DNA from: JBGAKG01 sp044224495
GTDB lineage: Bacteria; Myxococcota_A; Polyangia; Polyangiales; Polyangiaceae
NCBI GenBank assembly: GCA_044224495.1
Contig: JBGAKG010000011.1
Coordinates: 186,001 to 250,000, forward strand
Reading direction: 5' to 3'
Length of the DNA stretch: 64,000 bases
This document shows positions 8,788-18,100 of the stretch, one piece after another. The notes below the pieces were generated by a model, which did no database searches, was not told where the DNA came from, and saw only the letters and a program-made list of their open reading frames with translations. The translations under genes and the position numbers were made by a program. The stretch's first letter is position 1. Each line of letters begins with the position of its first letter.

Positions 8788-8962
8788 CGTCGATTGAGGG
8801 ACGAAGCGACGTTCGCGTCGTTCCCGCCTGATTCCGCTGCGCTTGGCCATGGAGAGGCGCGGAGCATAGCCGGATTTTTCCCGATTTCGAGCACCCAGTG
8901 ACCCCGAGGACCGCGCCCGCAGCGCATTGACCCGCGGCGGTTGCCCCGCGATAGTTCCCGGC

Positions 8963-11182
8963 ATGCGACTCGTCTCGTCGGCACTTCTGGTTGCGCTCGC
9001 GTCCGCCGGCTTCGTTGCCGCCTGCGGGGATCCCCCGAAGCCCAACGTGCCGACGGTCGATCTCACCACCGACGCCGGCGCCACCGCCACCGACGCGAAC
9101 GCCACCCCTCCGCCCATGAGCCGATTCGACTACCCCCCCACCAAGACCACCCCCGTCAGCGAGACGCTCTTCGGCGTCACGATGACCGACCCCTACCGCT
9201 GGCTCGAAGACGGCAAAGCCGACGACGTGCAAGCGTGGCTCAAGGCGCAAGACGAGTGGGCACGCGCGAAGCTCAAGGTGCTGCCCGAGCGCGATGCGAT
9301 CGCAGCGCGCCTGCGCGAGCTCTTCTACGTCGAGTCGCGCGGCATCCCGGAGAAGGCGGGCAAGCGCTACTTCTTCTCGAAGCGCGACGCCAAAGCCGAG
9401 AAGTCGGTGGTGTGGGTGCGCGAGGGGAAGACGGGCGCGGAGAAGATCCTGCTCGACCCGAACGCATGGTCCAAGGACGGGAGCGTGGCGCTCGGCACGT
9501 GGCACCCGTCGTATGACGGCAAGCTCGTCGCGTACTCGAAGAAGGCGAACAACTCGGACGAAGCCACGCTCTACGTGATGGACGTCGCGACGGGCAAGGA
9601 CAGCGCGATCGACGTGATCGAGGGCGCGAAGTACTCCGGCGCGTCGTGGGCGGCGAAGGGCGACGGGTTCCTCTACACGTTCGTGCCGCAGGTCGGCACC
9701 GTGGTCGACGGCAAGACCGTCACCGTCGCGGAGCGCCCGGGCTTCGCGCAGCTCAAGTGGCACAAGCTGGGCGACGATCCGAAGAAGGATCGCGTCGTCC
9801 ACCCGCAGACGAACGACGCGAAGACGTTCCTCGCCGGTGAGATGAGCCGCGACGGGCATTTCATGCTCGCGTACGTCGAGCACGGGTGGTCCGCGACGGA
9901 TGTATTCTTCAAAGATCTTCGCAAGGGCGAGCCGAAGGATTGGACGCCGCTCGCGGTCGGGAAGAAGGCGAAGTATTCCGTCTATCCCTGGCGCGACAAG
10001 TTCTACGTGAAGACGGACGAGGGCGCTCCGAACGGGCGCATCTTCCGCGTCGATCCGGGGAAGCCGCTCCGCGCGGACTGGGTCGAGATCGTGCCCGAGC
10101 GCAAGGACGCGACGCTCACGTCGTTCAACATCGTCGGCGACATGCTGGCGCTCGACTACACGAAGGACGTGCAGACGAAGCTCGAGCTGCACTCGCTCGA
10201 CGGCAAGCTCGTGCGCGAGCTCCCCTTGCCCACGGTCGGCTCGGCGTCGGTGCTGCAGGGCAACCCGGACGATCCGGAGGCGTACTACTCGTTCACGTCG
10301 TTCACGTACCCCACGGAGATCTGGGAGATCGACGTGAAGACGGGCAAATCGAGCCTCAACTACAAGCTGAACACGCCGGTCGATCCGTCGAAGTACGTGG
10401 TGGAGCAGCTGTTCGCGACGTCGAAGGACGGGACGAAGGTCCCGTACTTCGTGGTGAAGGGGAAGGACTTCAAGCCGGACGGCACCGCGCGCGCGCTCGT
10501 GTACGGCTACGGCGGGTTCTTGGCGGGGCAGCGGCCGGCGTTCACGTCGAGCGCGTACCCGTGGCTGGAGCGCGGCGGCATCTACGTCGTGACGAACCTC
10601 CGCGGCGGCGACGAGTACGGCGAGACCTGGCACGAGGCCGGGATGGGCCACAAGAAGCAGAACGTCTTCGACGATCTCTACGCGGTGATGGAGAAGCTCG
10701 CGGCGGACAAGTACACGCGCGCGGACAAGATCACGCTGCGTGGTGCGTCGAACGGCGGGCTCCTGGTCGGCGCGGCGCTGACGCAGCGGCCGGAGCTCTT
10801 CGGCGTCGCGCTGTGCGGGGTGCCGCTGCTCGACATGGTGCGGTACCACCTGTTCGGGAGCGGGCGGACGTGGATCGACGAGTACGGGTCGTCCGAGAAG
10901 GAGGACGACTTCAAGTCCATCTACGCGTACTCGCCGTACCAGCACGTGACGCACGGGGCGAAGTACCCGTCGGTGCTCATGCTGACGGCGGACGCAGACG
11001 ATCGCGTGGACCCGATGCACGCGCGCAAATTCGCGGCGCGGCTGCAGGCGGAGTCGGGCGGCGGCGTCGTGCTCCTGCGGGTGGAGCATCACTCGGGGCA
11101 CGGGGGAGCCGATCTCGTGAGCGCGAACGTGGAGAAGATCGCGGACGAGCTCGCGTTCGCGCTGAGTGAGACGGCGAAGTAG
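8963..11182 (+). CDS. Lipid-anchored prolyl oligopeptidase (peptidase S9A)
   Basis: The 739-residue protein carries a lipoprotein signal (FVAAC, Cys 21), a short spacer, then the POP fold. It has the family opener YPPTKTTPVSETLFG-x-TMTDPYRWLED, a seven-bladed propeller, and a C-terminal alpha/beta hydrolase. The nucleophile is in GASNGGLL (Ser about 596), the Asp in ADADDRVDPMHARK, and the His in HHSGHGG. It cleaves after proline in short peptides. The lipobox puts it in the envelope, unlike the usual cytosolic POPs. Start ATG 8963 is the start of the signal peptide. A small lipoprotein gene follows after 8 bases. Confidence 0.93.
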   Translation: MRLVSSALLVALASAGFVAACGDPPKPNVPTVDLTTDAGATATDANATPPPMSRFDYPPTKTTPVSETLFGVTMTDPYRWLEDGKADDVQAWLKAQDEWARAKLKVLPERDAIAARLRELFYVESRGIPEKAGKRYFFSKRDAKAEKSVVWVREGKTGAEKILLDPNAWSKDGSVALGTWHPSYDGKLVAYSKKANNSDEATLYVMDVATGKDSAIDVIEGAKYSGASWAAKGDGFLYTFVPQVGTVVDGKTVTVAERPGFAQLKWHKLGDDPKKDRVVHPQTNDAKTFLAGEMSRDGHFMLAYVEHGWSATDVFFKDLRKGEPKDWTPLAVGKKAKYSVYPWRDKFYVKTDEGAPNGRIFRVDPGKPLRADWVEIVPERKDATLTSFNIVGDMLALDYTKDVQTKLELHSLDGKLVRELPLPTVGSASVLQGNPDDPEAYYSFTSFTYPTEIWEIDVKTGKSSLNYKLNTPVDPSKYVVEQLFATSKDGTKVPYFVVKGKDFKPDGTARALVYGYGGFLAGQRPAFTSSAYPWLERGGIYVVTNLRGGDEYGETWHEAGMGHKKQNVFDDLYAVMEKLAADKYTRADKITLRGASNGGLLVGAALTQRPELFGVALCGVPLLDMVRYHLFGSGRTWIDEYGSSEKEDDFKSIYAYSPYQHVTHGAKYPSVLMLTADADDRVDPMHARKFAARLQAESGGGVVLLRVEHHSGHGGADLVSANVEKIADELAFALSETAK

Positions 11183-11190
11183 GCGACGGC

Positions 11191-11601
11191 GTGTCGAAGT
11201 TGGTGCTGCTCGCGTGCGTCGTCGTCGTGGCAGCGGGGTGCCGGCGAACGCCTACGCCGAGCGGGGTGGACGCGACGCCGACGCCGAGCGTGAGCACGTC
11301 GGTGACGGAGGCGGCTCCGAGCGGCACGCTCCGACCAAGCCTATTTGCACGGGGTGATGCGCAGGCGGAAGGCATCGTTCTATGGAACGATGGCATCGTC
11401 GCCCGCACCAAGCCGCTTCGGTGGATCGATCCGACGAGTGCGAAGGCCTCTCCGCTGCGGATCACCGGCTGTAAAGCGATCGACGACGTAGCCAACGGTC
11501 TCGTGGTGCACGGGGCCATGGCCGCGATGGGAACGTTCGACGCCGGGGTGACGCTTCTCGATCTCGGCACGTTGGCGGTCCGACGCGTGTTTCTCGAGTG
11601 A
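11191..11601 (+). CDS. Small lipoprotein
   Basis: The product has 136 residues, a GTG start, a signal peptide and an AAGC lipobox. The mature part is short and strand-rich (GIVLWNDGIVARTKPLRWIDP; VVHGAMAAMGTF) with one further Cys. It begins 8 bases after the oligopeptidase stop and is probably co-transcribed with it. Family and function unknown. An internal perfect palindrome (CATCGTTC-TAT-GAACGATG) lies at about 11371-11390 within the coding sequence. Confidence 0.65.
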   Translation: MSKLVLLACVVVVAAGCRRTPTPSGVDATPTPSVSTSVTEAAPSGTLRPSLFARGDAQAEGIVLWNDGIVARTKPLRWIDPTSAKASPLRITGCKAIDDVANGLVVHGAMAAMGTFDAGVTLLDLGTLAVRRVFLE

Positions 11602-11724
11602 GCGCTGATCGGAGGAAGCCCGAGAGGCGGGCTCTCGCTGGGACGCGCCCGCTCCCGCTCCTTCTCCCGCGCCACCTCCCGCCTCGCGCAAAACCTCGGC
11701 CCCAGGCGGTTGCGCCCCCGCGAT

Positions 11725-11730
11725 TATGAT
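11725..11730 (+). promoter_or_regulatory. Candidate -10 box (TATGAT) for the transposase-like gene
   Basis: TATGAT in an AT-rich patch is unusual for this DNA and lies 15 bases before the ATG at 11746. No matching -35 at 16-18 bases is seen. If real, the leader would be very short. Confidence 0.25.
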
Positions 11731-11745
11731 ATATGCTGATTCAAG

Positions 11746-12480
11746 ATGGCTCGGGGACCTCGTCAGCTCGCGCTTCCGATTCCACGCCCGGTGGAGGAGC
11801 CTCGTCACGGCGGCCGTCGCGTCGGGGCCGGGCGACCTGCGCGCTCCGGAACGCAGGCCCACGTTCGCCGGCCGCGCTTCGCGGGCGACCGGGAGCCGGT
11901 CCACGTCACCGTGCGCTTCGCGCGCCACGTGTGGAACCTCCGCAGTCAGCGCGGCTTCGCGTGCGTCAAGCGAGCGCTCTCGTTCGAGCGCAAGCTCGGC
12001 GAGCTTCGGATCGTCCACCTCTCGGTGCAGGGCAACCACCTGCACCTCATCGCCGAGGCGCGGGACCACCGCGTCCTCGCGCGCCGAATGCAGGGCTTCG
12101 GGATCCGCCTGGCCCGTGCGCTCAACGGCATGATGGGCCGCCGGGGGCGCGTCTACGGCGACCGCTATCACTCGCGGCCGCTGACCAGCGCGCGGCAGGC
12201 GTTTCATGCCGTCCGGTACGTGCTCCAGAACCACGCGAAGCACGCGGCCCAGTCCGGGCGCACCGCTCGGGCGGACGATCCGTATGCTTCGTCGTCGCTC
12301 CGCGCGGCGCTCGAGCCCTCGTCCGCTCGCGCGGGGCCGCCGTCATCGTACCTTTTTGGTACGACGAGTGCTCGGGAGCCCCCGCAACCGCTGGTCGCGG
12401 TGCCCGTGACCGGGTTCCTCCGCGCTGGCTTCCGCCGGGCGGCGCGCTCGGCCGGGCTCCGTACCGGATCAGCGGGCTGA
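11746..12480 (+). CDS. REP-associated tyrosine transposase-like protein (RAYT, Y1/HUH family)
   Basis: This is a 244-residue protein. The HUH histidine pair is in VQGNHLHLIAEA. A preceding strand VHVTVRFA, a helix LARRMQGFGIRLARALN, the segment GRRGRVYGDRYHSRPL with candidate catalytic Tyr, and AVRYVLQNHAKH match the family. RAYTs are solitary domesticated relatives of IS200/IS605 transposases acting on REP palindromes. There is no partner gene or obvious IS end. The coding region contains a GTACC-N5-GGTAC palindrome at 12348-12362, one of a dispersed set in this window. Confidence 0.8.
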   Translation: MARGPRQLALPIPRPVEEPRHGGRRVGAGRPARSGTQAHVRRPRFAGDREPVHVTVRFARHVWNLRSQRGFACVKRALSFERKLGELRIVHLSVQGNHLHLIAEARDHRVLARRMQGFGIRLARALNGMMGRRGRVYGDRYHSRPLTSARQAFHAVRYVLQNHAKHAAQSGRTARADDPYASSSLRAALEPSSARAGPPSSYLFGTTSAREPPQPLVAVPVTGFLRAGFRRAARSAGLRTGSAG

Positions 12481-12716
12481 AGCCGCGGGCGTGCTCGGCG
12501 CAGGTGCACCTCGCGCCCCCAGCGCCCCGAGCACCAGCCCCACCGCGACGAACCCGGTCGACACGACGTTCGCGACGCCCGCGGAAGACATCGGTGCTCG
12601 GACGACGTTGCGACCGTTTGGCATTCGCACACGGGACAGCTGCCAGATCGACAGAGGAGCGCTGCGGTGCACGCAGATGGCTGCCGGTCCCGCGATGGCC
12701 CCGCTACGCTCTCGGC

Positions 12717-13157
12717 ATGCGCCAAGTCTTCCTGAACCCCGACGGCACGAACCCCCTCGGGCTCGCGGTGATCGTCGCGCATTCCACCGGCGTGAAGTAC
12801 GCGAACCAATGCAACGGGCTGCTCACCGAGCTGCGCGCAGTCGAGGGCTATCTCGTTCCGTGCCCAGACGCCGCCGTCGACGACGAATCGGGCTCCCCGC
12901 CCCCGAGCACCGAGTTGAAGCGTCTCTTCCGCGAGCATTGCCGCGGCGGCGTCACGCCGAGTTGGACCCCCGAGCTCACGCAACGACTCGCCGCCATCGT
13001 GCGACGCATCCCATTTTGGTACTCGACGCCCGACGGCCGAGATCACCGGGAAGCGCTCGATCTCGACCGTACGCGCCTCGACGACACCGTCGAAGCTTGG
13101 GTCCAGGTCACGACCCCCGTCGGACCAGGCACCCTCGTCTTCGAAAACAGCGACTGA
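12717..13157 (+). CDS. Conserved protein of unknown function (possibly DUF6210)
   Basis: The 146-residue protein opens RQVFLNPDGTNPLGLAVIVAHSTGVKYANQCNG-like (given here in part), with EGYLVPCP and a later hydrophobic segment RRIPFWYSTPD. It has no signal peptide and is probably cytosolic. The first 60 residues resemble the DUF6210 family from memory, which could not be checked. ATG at 12717 gives a start immediately before the conserved block. It stands alone, convergent with the beta-helix gene. Confidence 0.65.
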   Translation: MRQVFLNPDGTNPLGLAVIVAHSTGVKYANQCNGLLTELRAVEGYLVPCPDAAVDDESGSPPPSTELKRLFREHCRGGVTPSWTPELTQRLAAIVRRIPFWYSTPDGRDHREALDLDRTRLDDTVEAWVQVTTPVGPGTLVFENSD

Positions 13158-13169
13158 CGAGTCGCCTGC

Positions 13170-14951
13170 TCAGCGCGGTCCGTACCCCGGCACCGGCGCG
13201 CCCACCTCGTAGGCACCGAGGTCCGGCGCGCTCCCCGCGAACCCGTCGTTCACGTTCGGCAGCACGACCCCGACGTCGACCGCGGCTCCACCCGCCTTCG
13301 GCCGCAGGTCCGGCACCGCCAGCGCCGGGAACGGATTCGCCGGATAGCTCGGCGGCGCTGCGAACACCCCCAGGTCGACCTGCACGGCGTGCTTCTCCGT
13401 CGTCTTCGTCTTCATCTCGGACAAGCCGGTGAAGCTCGTGGTGCCGATGCGGCCGTAGAACTGCGCCGCCGTCGAGCCGAAGCCGTCGTAGTCGTAGTCG
13501 CCCGTCGCATCCGCCGAGATCAGATCCATCACGCGCCCGGGGCCATTCGAGTAGCCGTTGTAGGTCGCCCCCGGACCACCGAGGAACAGGTTGTTGCGCG
13601 ACAGCTGCCGCGAGAACACGACGTCGTCGTAGATCGCGAAGGAGTCCCCATTCTTCACGATCGTGTTGTGGAGAAGGACGTCCCCCACGCTCCCGCGTTG
13701 CAGCTTGAACGGCGAGAGCACCACGTTGAACGCGACGTTGCGGATGAAGTACGTGGGCCCGCCGAGCCCCGGCTGCGAGCTCATCCCCATGAACACGTTC
13801 GTGAAGCGGTTCCTCACGATGCGGCAGTCGTGGGCGCAGAAGTCGGCCTCGAGCCCGTCGTCCGCGCAGACGGAGGCGTCGTTCTCGACGAAGTCGATCG
13901 AGTACTGGTCGACCGCCTCGCCGTCTTCGTAGAGCGAGAGACAGTCGCGGAAGCCCGAGACCTTGTTGTGCTCGATGACGTGCCCGGGCCCGGTGACGAC
14001 GATCCCTTCGCCGACGTTGTTGCCGTTCACGCCGAGCGAGCCCGTGGCCCACGTCGTGGCACCGGTGACGACGTTGTCCGCGATGTAGTCGTTCTCGCTC
14101 CGCGTCGCAGCGTCGATCCCGTCGCTCGTGGTCTTGATCGTGTTCTTCGTGATCGCGACCTCGACCGTGTCGTTGAGCCGAATGCGCCCGTTCACGGTGA
14201 CACCGGTGAGGTGGACGTACTTGCGCCCGATGAACGAGACGTCGCCGTTGAAGGTCACGCCGCTCGTCCCGCGCAGGACGATCGGCTTGCCCGCGGCGCC
14301 GTCCTTGCTCATCGAGAACGCGCCGTAGGTGCCCGCGCCGAGCTCGACGATGTCGCCCGGCTGTGCGCCGTTCACGACCTGCGCGAGCGTCGCCGGGGTC
14401 GCGGGCTTCACCGGTGCGCCCTGCATCGGCGCGGGGACCGCGCGGGTCGTCACGGTCTGCGTGCGGAGCTCACAGCCGCCGTCGGGATCGAGCAGGAACA
14501 GCTCCACGTCGTAGGTGGTCGCGGCCTCGAGATCGAACAGGCTGCCGGCGTGCTTGTTCTTCCACGAGAAGGTCTGGTACGCGCCCGCCGGCACACGCTC
14601 GAGCGGCAGCCCCGCCTTCCAGCTCGGGTCCCCCTGTTTGCGGTAGCGGACCGTCACGACGCCGTCCGTGTCGTCGTCGCCCGTGATCAGCCACTCGATC
14701 GCCGCGGAGTGGATCGTCGGCGACGGGAACGACAGCGCGCCGGGCACCGTCCCGAGCGGCGCTTGGCCGGGGCCCTGATTGCCGGAGGGACACCCCGATG
14801 GCGGCGGAGCGCTCCCATCGCTCGTCGTACCATCTTGGGACGACCCACCGTCCCCGGGGTTCCCGCCGTCGGGCGTGGACGACGAGTCGTCGCCCCCGCA
14901 GGCGAGGAGCAAAGTGACGAGCCCGAGCGCGAGCGGAGCGGTGCGAGCCAT
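13170..14951 (-). CDS. Lipoprotein with fibronectin-like domain and right-handed parallel beta-helix
   Basis: The 593-residue protein has a lipoprotein signal (LLLACG) and a Gly/Ser/Asp spacer. A strand-rich domain (about 70-160: IEWLITGDDDTDGVVTVRYR, TTYDVELFLLDP) looks like fibronectin type III. From about 175 on (VVNGAQPGDIVELGAGTYG) come the periodic turns of a PbH1/pectate-lyase-like beta-helix: ADNVVTG, IEHNKVSGFRD, IVRNRFTNVFMG, FIRNVAFN. Such helices bind or cleave polysaccharides, but no pectate-lyase catalytic set could be assigned. Surface polysaccharide binding is inferred. The upstream coding DNA holds a GTACC-N5-GGGAC palindrome at 14827. Confidence 0.88.
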   Translation of the reverse strand: MARTAPLALGLVTLLLACGGDDSSSTPDGGNPGDGGSSQDGTTSDGSAPPPSGCPSGNQGPGQAPLGTVPGALSFPSPTIHSAAIEWLITGDDDTDGVVTVRYRKQGDPSWKAGLPLERVPAGAYQTFSWKNKHAGSLFDLEAATTYDVELFLLDPDGGCELRTQTVTTRAVPAPMQGAPVKPATPATLAQVVNGAQPGDIVELGAGTYGAFSMSKDGAAGKPIVLRGTSGVTFNGDVSFIGRKYVHLTGVTVNGRIRLNDTVEVAITKNTIKTTSDGIDAATRSENDYIADNVVTGATTWATGSLGVNGNNVGEGIVVTGPGHVIEHNKVSGFRDCLSLYEDGEAVDQYSIDFVENDASVCADDGLEADFCAHDCRIVRNRFTNVFMGMSSQPGLGGPTYFIRNVAFNVVLSPFKLQRGSVGDVLLHNTIVKNGDSFAIYDDVVFSRQLSRNNLFLGGPGATYNGYSNGPGRVMDLISADATGDYDYDGFGSTAAQFYGRIGTTSFTGLSEMKTKTTEKHAVQVDLGVFAAPPSYPANPFPALAVPDLRPKAGGAAVDVGVVLPNVNDGFAGSAPDLGAYEVGAPVPGYGPR

Positions 14952-15117
14952 CCGCCGATTGTCGCACCACCCGCGCGCCGAGGGTACTCTTGTCCCGGAC
15001 GGGCGAGCTAACCCCTCGAGCCCGACGCGTTCCTCGCGCGGTACGGCGTGAGCGCCGAAGCACTGGGCGCTTGGATTCGCGCGGCGGTCGACCGCGTCGT
15101 GGGCTAACCTCCGCGCC

Positions 15118-18100
15118 GTGCCGTCGGCGTCGCTGCGAACCCTCGTCCTCGCCGAGAAGCCGAGCGTCGCCCGTGACATCGCGCAGGTCCTGGGCGCGCG
15201 CGAGCGACGCGAGGGCTACATCGTCGGGGAGCGGCACGTCGTCACGTGGGCGATCGGGCACCTCGTGGGGCTCGCGGAGCCGGCGGAGATGGATCCGCGC
15301 TGGAAGAGCTGGCGCATGGAGCTCCTCCCGATGGTCCCGCCCGAGTGGTCCCTCGTCGTGGGCAAGGAGACGCGTCCGCAGTTCGAGATCGTGAAGAAGC
15401 TCCTGCGCTCGCGCGAGATCGGGGACGTCGTGTGCGCGACGGATGCCGGGCGCGAGGGCGAGCTCATCTTCCGCTACATCTACGAAGCGGCCGGTGCGAC
15501 GAAGCCCGTGAAGCGGCTGTGGATCTCGTCGCTCACGCCCGACGCCATCGCACGGGGGTTCTCGAGCCTTCGCCCCGGGCAAGCCTTCGAGCCACTGGCG
15601 GACGCCGCGCGCGCGCGGAGCCGCGCCGATTGGCTCGTCGGCATGAACTTGTCGCGCGCCTACAGCCTGGTCGCGGACGATCACCTGTCCGTCGGACGCG
15701 TGCAGACGCCGACGCTCGCGATGATCGTCGAGCGCGAGCTCGAGATCCGGAGCTTCGTCCCCGAGGACTACTTCGAGCTCCGTGCCTCGTTCGCCGTCGA
15801 CGACGAGCGCCGCTACGAGGGCGTGTACGTGCGGCCGAACGTGAAGGGGCCCGAGGCGCGGCGACTCCCGAAGGACGGCGAGGAGGCCGAGCGGCTCCGA
15901 GAGCGTGCGCAGCGTGGTGACGCGACGATCGTGAAGGTCGGGCGCGACATCAGGCGCACGCCGCCGCCGCTCCTCTACGATCTGACGGAGCTCCAGCGCC
16001 ACGCGAACCGGCTCTACGGGTTCACCGCGCAGCGCACGCTCGCGATCGCGCAGAGCCTCTACGAGAAGTGGAAGCTCCTCAGCTACCCGCGCACGGACAG
16101 CCGTCACCTCTCGACGACCGTCGAGGCGGCGCTCCCCGACGTCGTCCGCACGATCGCACCGCGCTACGCAGCGTTGCTCCCGGCCGCAGTGACCGCGTTC
16201 CAGAGCGGGCAAGCGCTCGCCGCGCTGGGGCCGCGCTTCGTGGACGACGCGAAGGTGACCGATCACCACGCGATCCTCCCGACGGACGCGAGCCCGCCCG
16301 AGAGCCTCCCCGCCGACGAGCGCAAGATCTACGACCTCGTGTGCCGGCGGCTCCTCGCGGCCTGGCACGACGAGTACGTGCAAGCCGTCACGACGGTGGT
16401 CACCGAGATCGTCGCGGACGGTACGGCCGACGCGTACGTGAGCACCGGCACGAGCATCGAGCAGCCGGGGTGGAAGGTCATCGACGTCGGCGGTGCGCGC
16501 GTCATCGGGCCGACGTTGCCGGGTGGATTGAAGCCCGGGATGCCCGCGACGGTCGAGAAGACGGAGCTCGTCCCGAAGAAGACGCTCCCACCGCCGCACT
16601 ACAGCGACGCGACGCTCCTGACCGCGATGGAGACCGCGGGGCGCAAGCTCGAGGAGAAGGAGCTCTCCGACGCGATGAAGGCGCGCGGGCTCGGCACGCC
16701 GGCGACGCGCGCGGCGATCCTCGAGACGCTCTTGAAGCGCGAGTACGTCGTCCGCGACGGGAAGGTACTGTCTGCGACCGAGAAGGGGATCGCGCTCGTC
16801 GAGCGCGTCCACCCGCACGTGAAGAGCCCCGCGATGACCGGCGAGTGGGAGGCGAAGCTCGCGCGGATCGAGAAGCGCGAGGGTGGGCTCGATGCGTTCA
16901 TGAAGGACATCGAGGGGTACGTCCGCGAAGTCCTCGGTACGGTCGGGCCGGCATCCGCATCCGTGCCCGTGCCCATGCCCGGATCCGGGTCTGGGTCCGG
17001 GTCCGCGTCCGGGTCCGCAGCAGCGTCCGCGTCCAGCGCTCGACCTCGTCGTTCTTCCGATCTTCGGGTACTGCTTCGCGACGCGTTTCGACTGGAGTCC
17101 TTTCGCCCGCATCAGGAGGCCGTGTGTCGCGCCGTCGCGGACGGCGACGACGTGCTCTTGGTCATGCCCACCGGCGCCGGCAAGTCGCTCTGCTACCAGC
17201 TCCCCGGCATCGCTCGGGGCGGGACCACGCTCGTCATCAGCCCCCTCGTCGCGTTGATGGAGGACCAGGTCGCCAAGCTCCAGGAGCTGGGCTTCGCCGC
17301 CGCACGGATCCATGCCGGGCGCGATCGGCTCGAGTCTCGTGCAGTCTGCAAACAATACTTGGATGGAGAGCTCGACTTCCTCTTCATCGCGCCCGAGCGC
17401 CTGCGCGTGCGGGGGTTCCCCGAGATGCTCGGGCGGCGCCGGCCGTCGCTCGTCGCGATCGACGAGGCACACTGCATCTCGCAGTGGGGCCACGATTTCC
17501 GCCCCGACTACCGCTTGCTCGGCGAGCGTCTCCCGCTGCTCATGCCGGCGCCGATCGTCGCGCTCACCGCGACGGCGACGCCGGCAGTCCAGGACGACAT
17601 CGCGGCCCAGCTGCGGATGAAGTCGCCCCGCCACTTCATTCACGGCTTCCGGCGCGACAACATCGCGGTCGAGGTCGTCGAGCGGAACCCGAGCGCGCGG
17701 ACGGCGATCGTCCAGCGCGTCCTCGCCGATCCGGCGCGCCGCCCGGCGATCGTGTACGCGCCCACGCGCAAGGACGCCGTCGCCGTCGCCGACGCGCTCG
17801 GCGGTCCGATCCGCGCGGCCGCCTATCACGCCGGACTTCGGCCCGAGGTGCGGGATCGCGTCCAGGTCGCGTTCCAGAGCGGGCGCCTCGACGTCGTCGT
17901 CGCGACGATCGCGTTCGGCATGGGGATCGACAAGGCGGACGTGCGCACCGTCTTCCACACGGCGTTGCCCGCGTCGGTCGAGGGCTACTACCAGGAGATC
18001 GGGCGCGCGGGCCGCGACGGTCTGCCTTCGCGCGCGATCTTGCTCCACGCCTACAGCGACACCAAGACGCACGAGTTCTTCCTCGAGCGCGACTACCCGG

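Noticed and set aside
12481..12716. Possible IS end or REP hairpins beside the RAYT gene
   Set aside because: No terminal inverted repeats or REP-like doublet could be found; only the dispersed GTMCC palindrome lies inside the gene.
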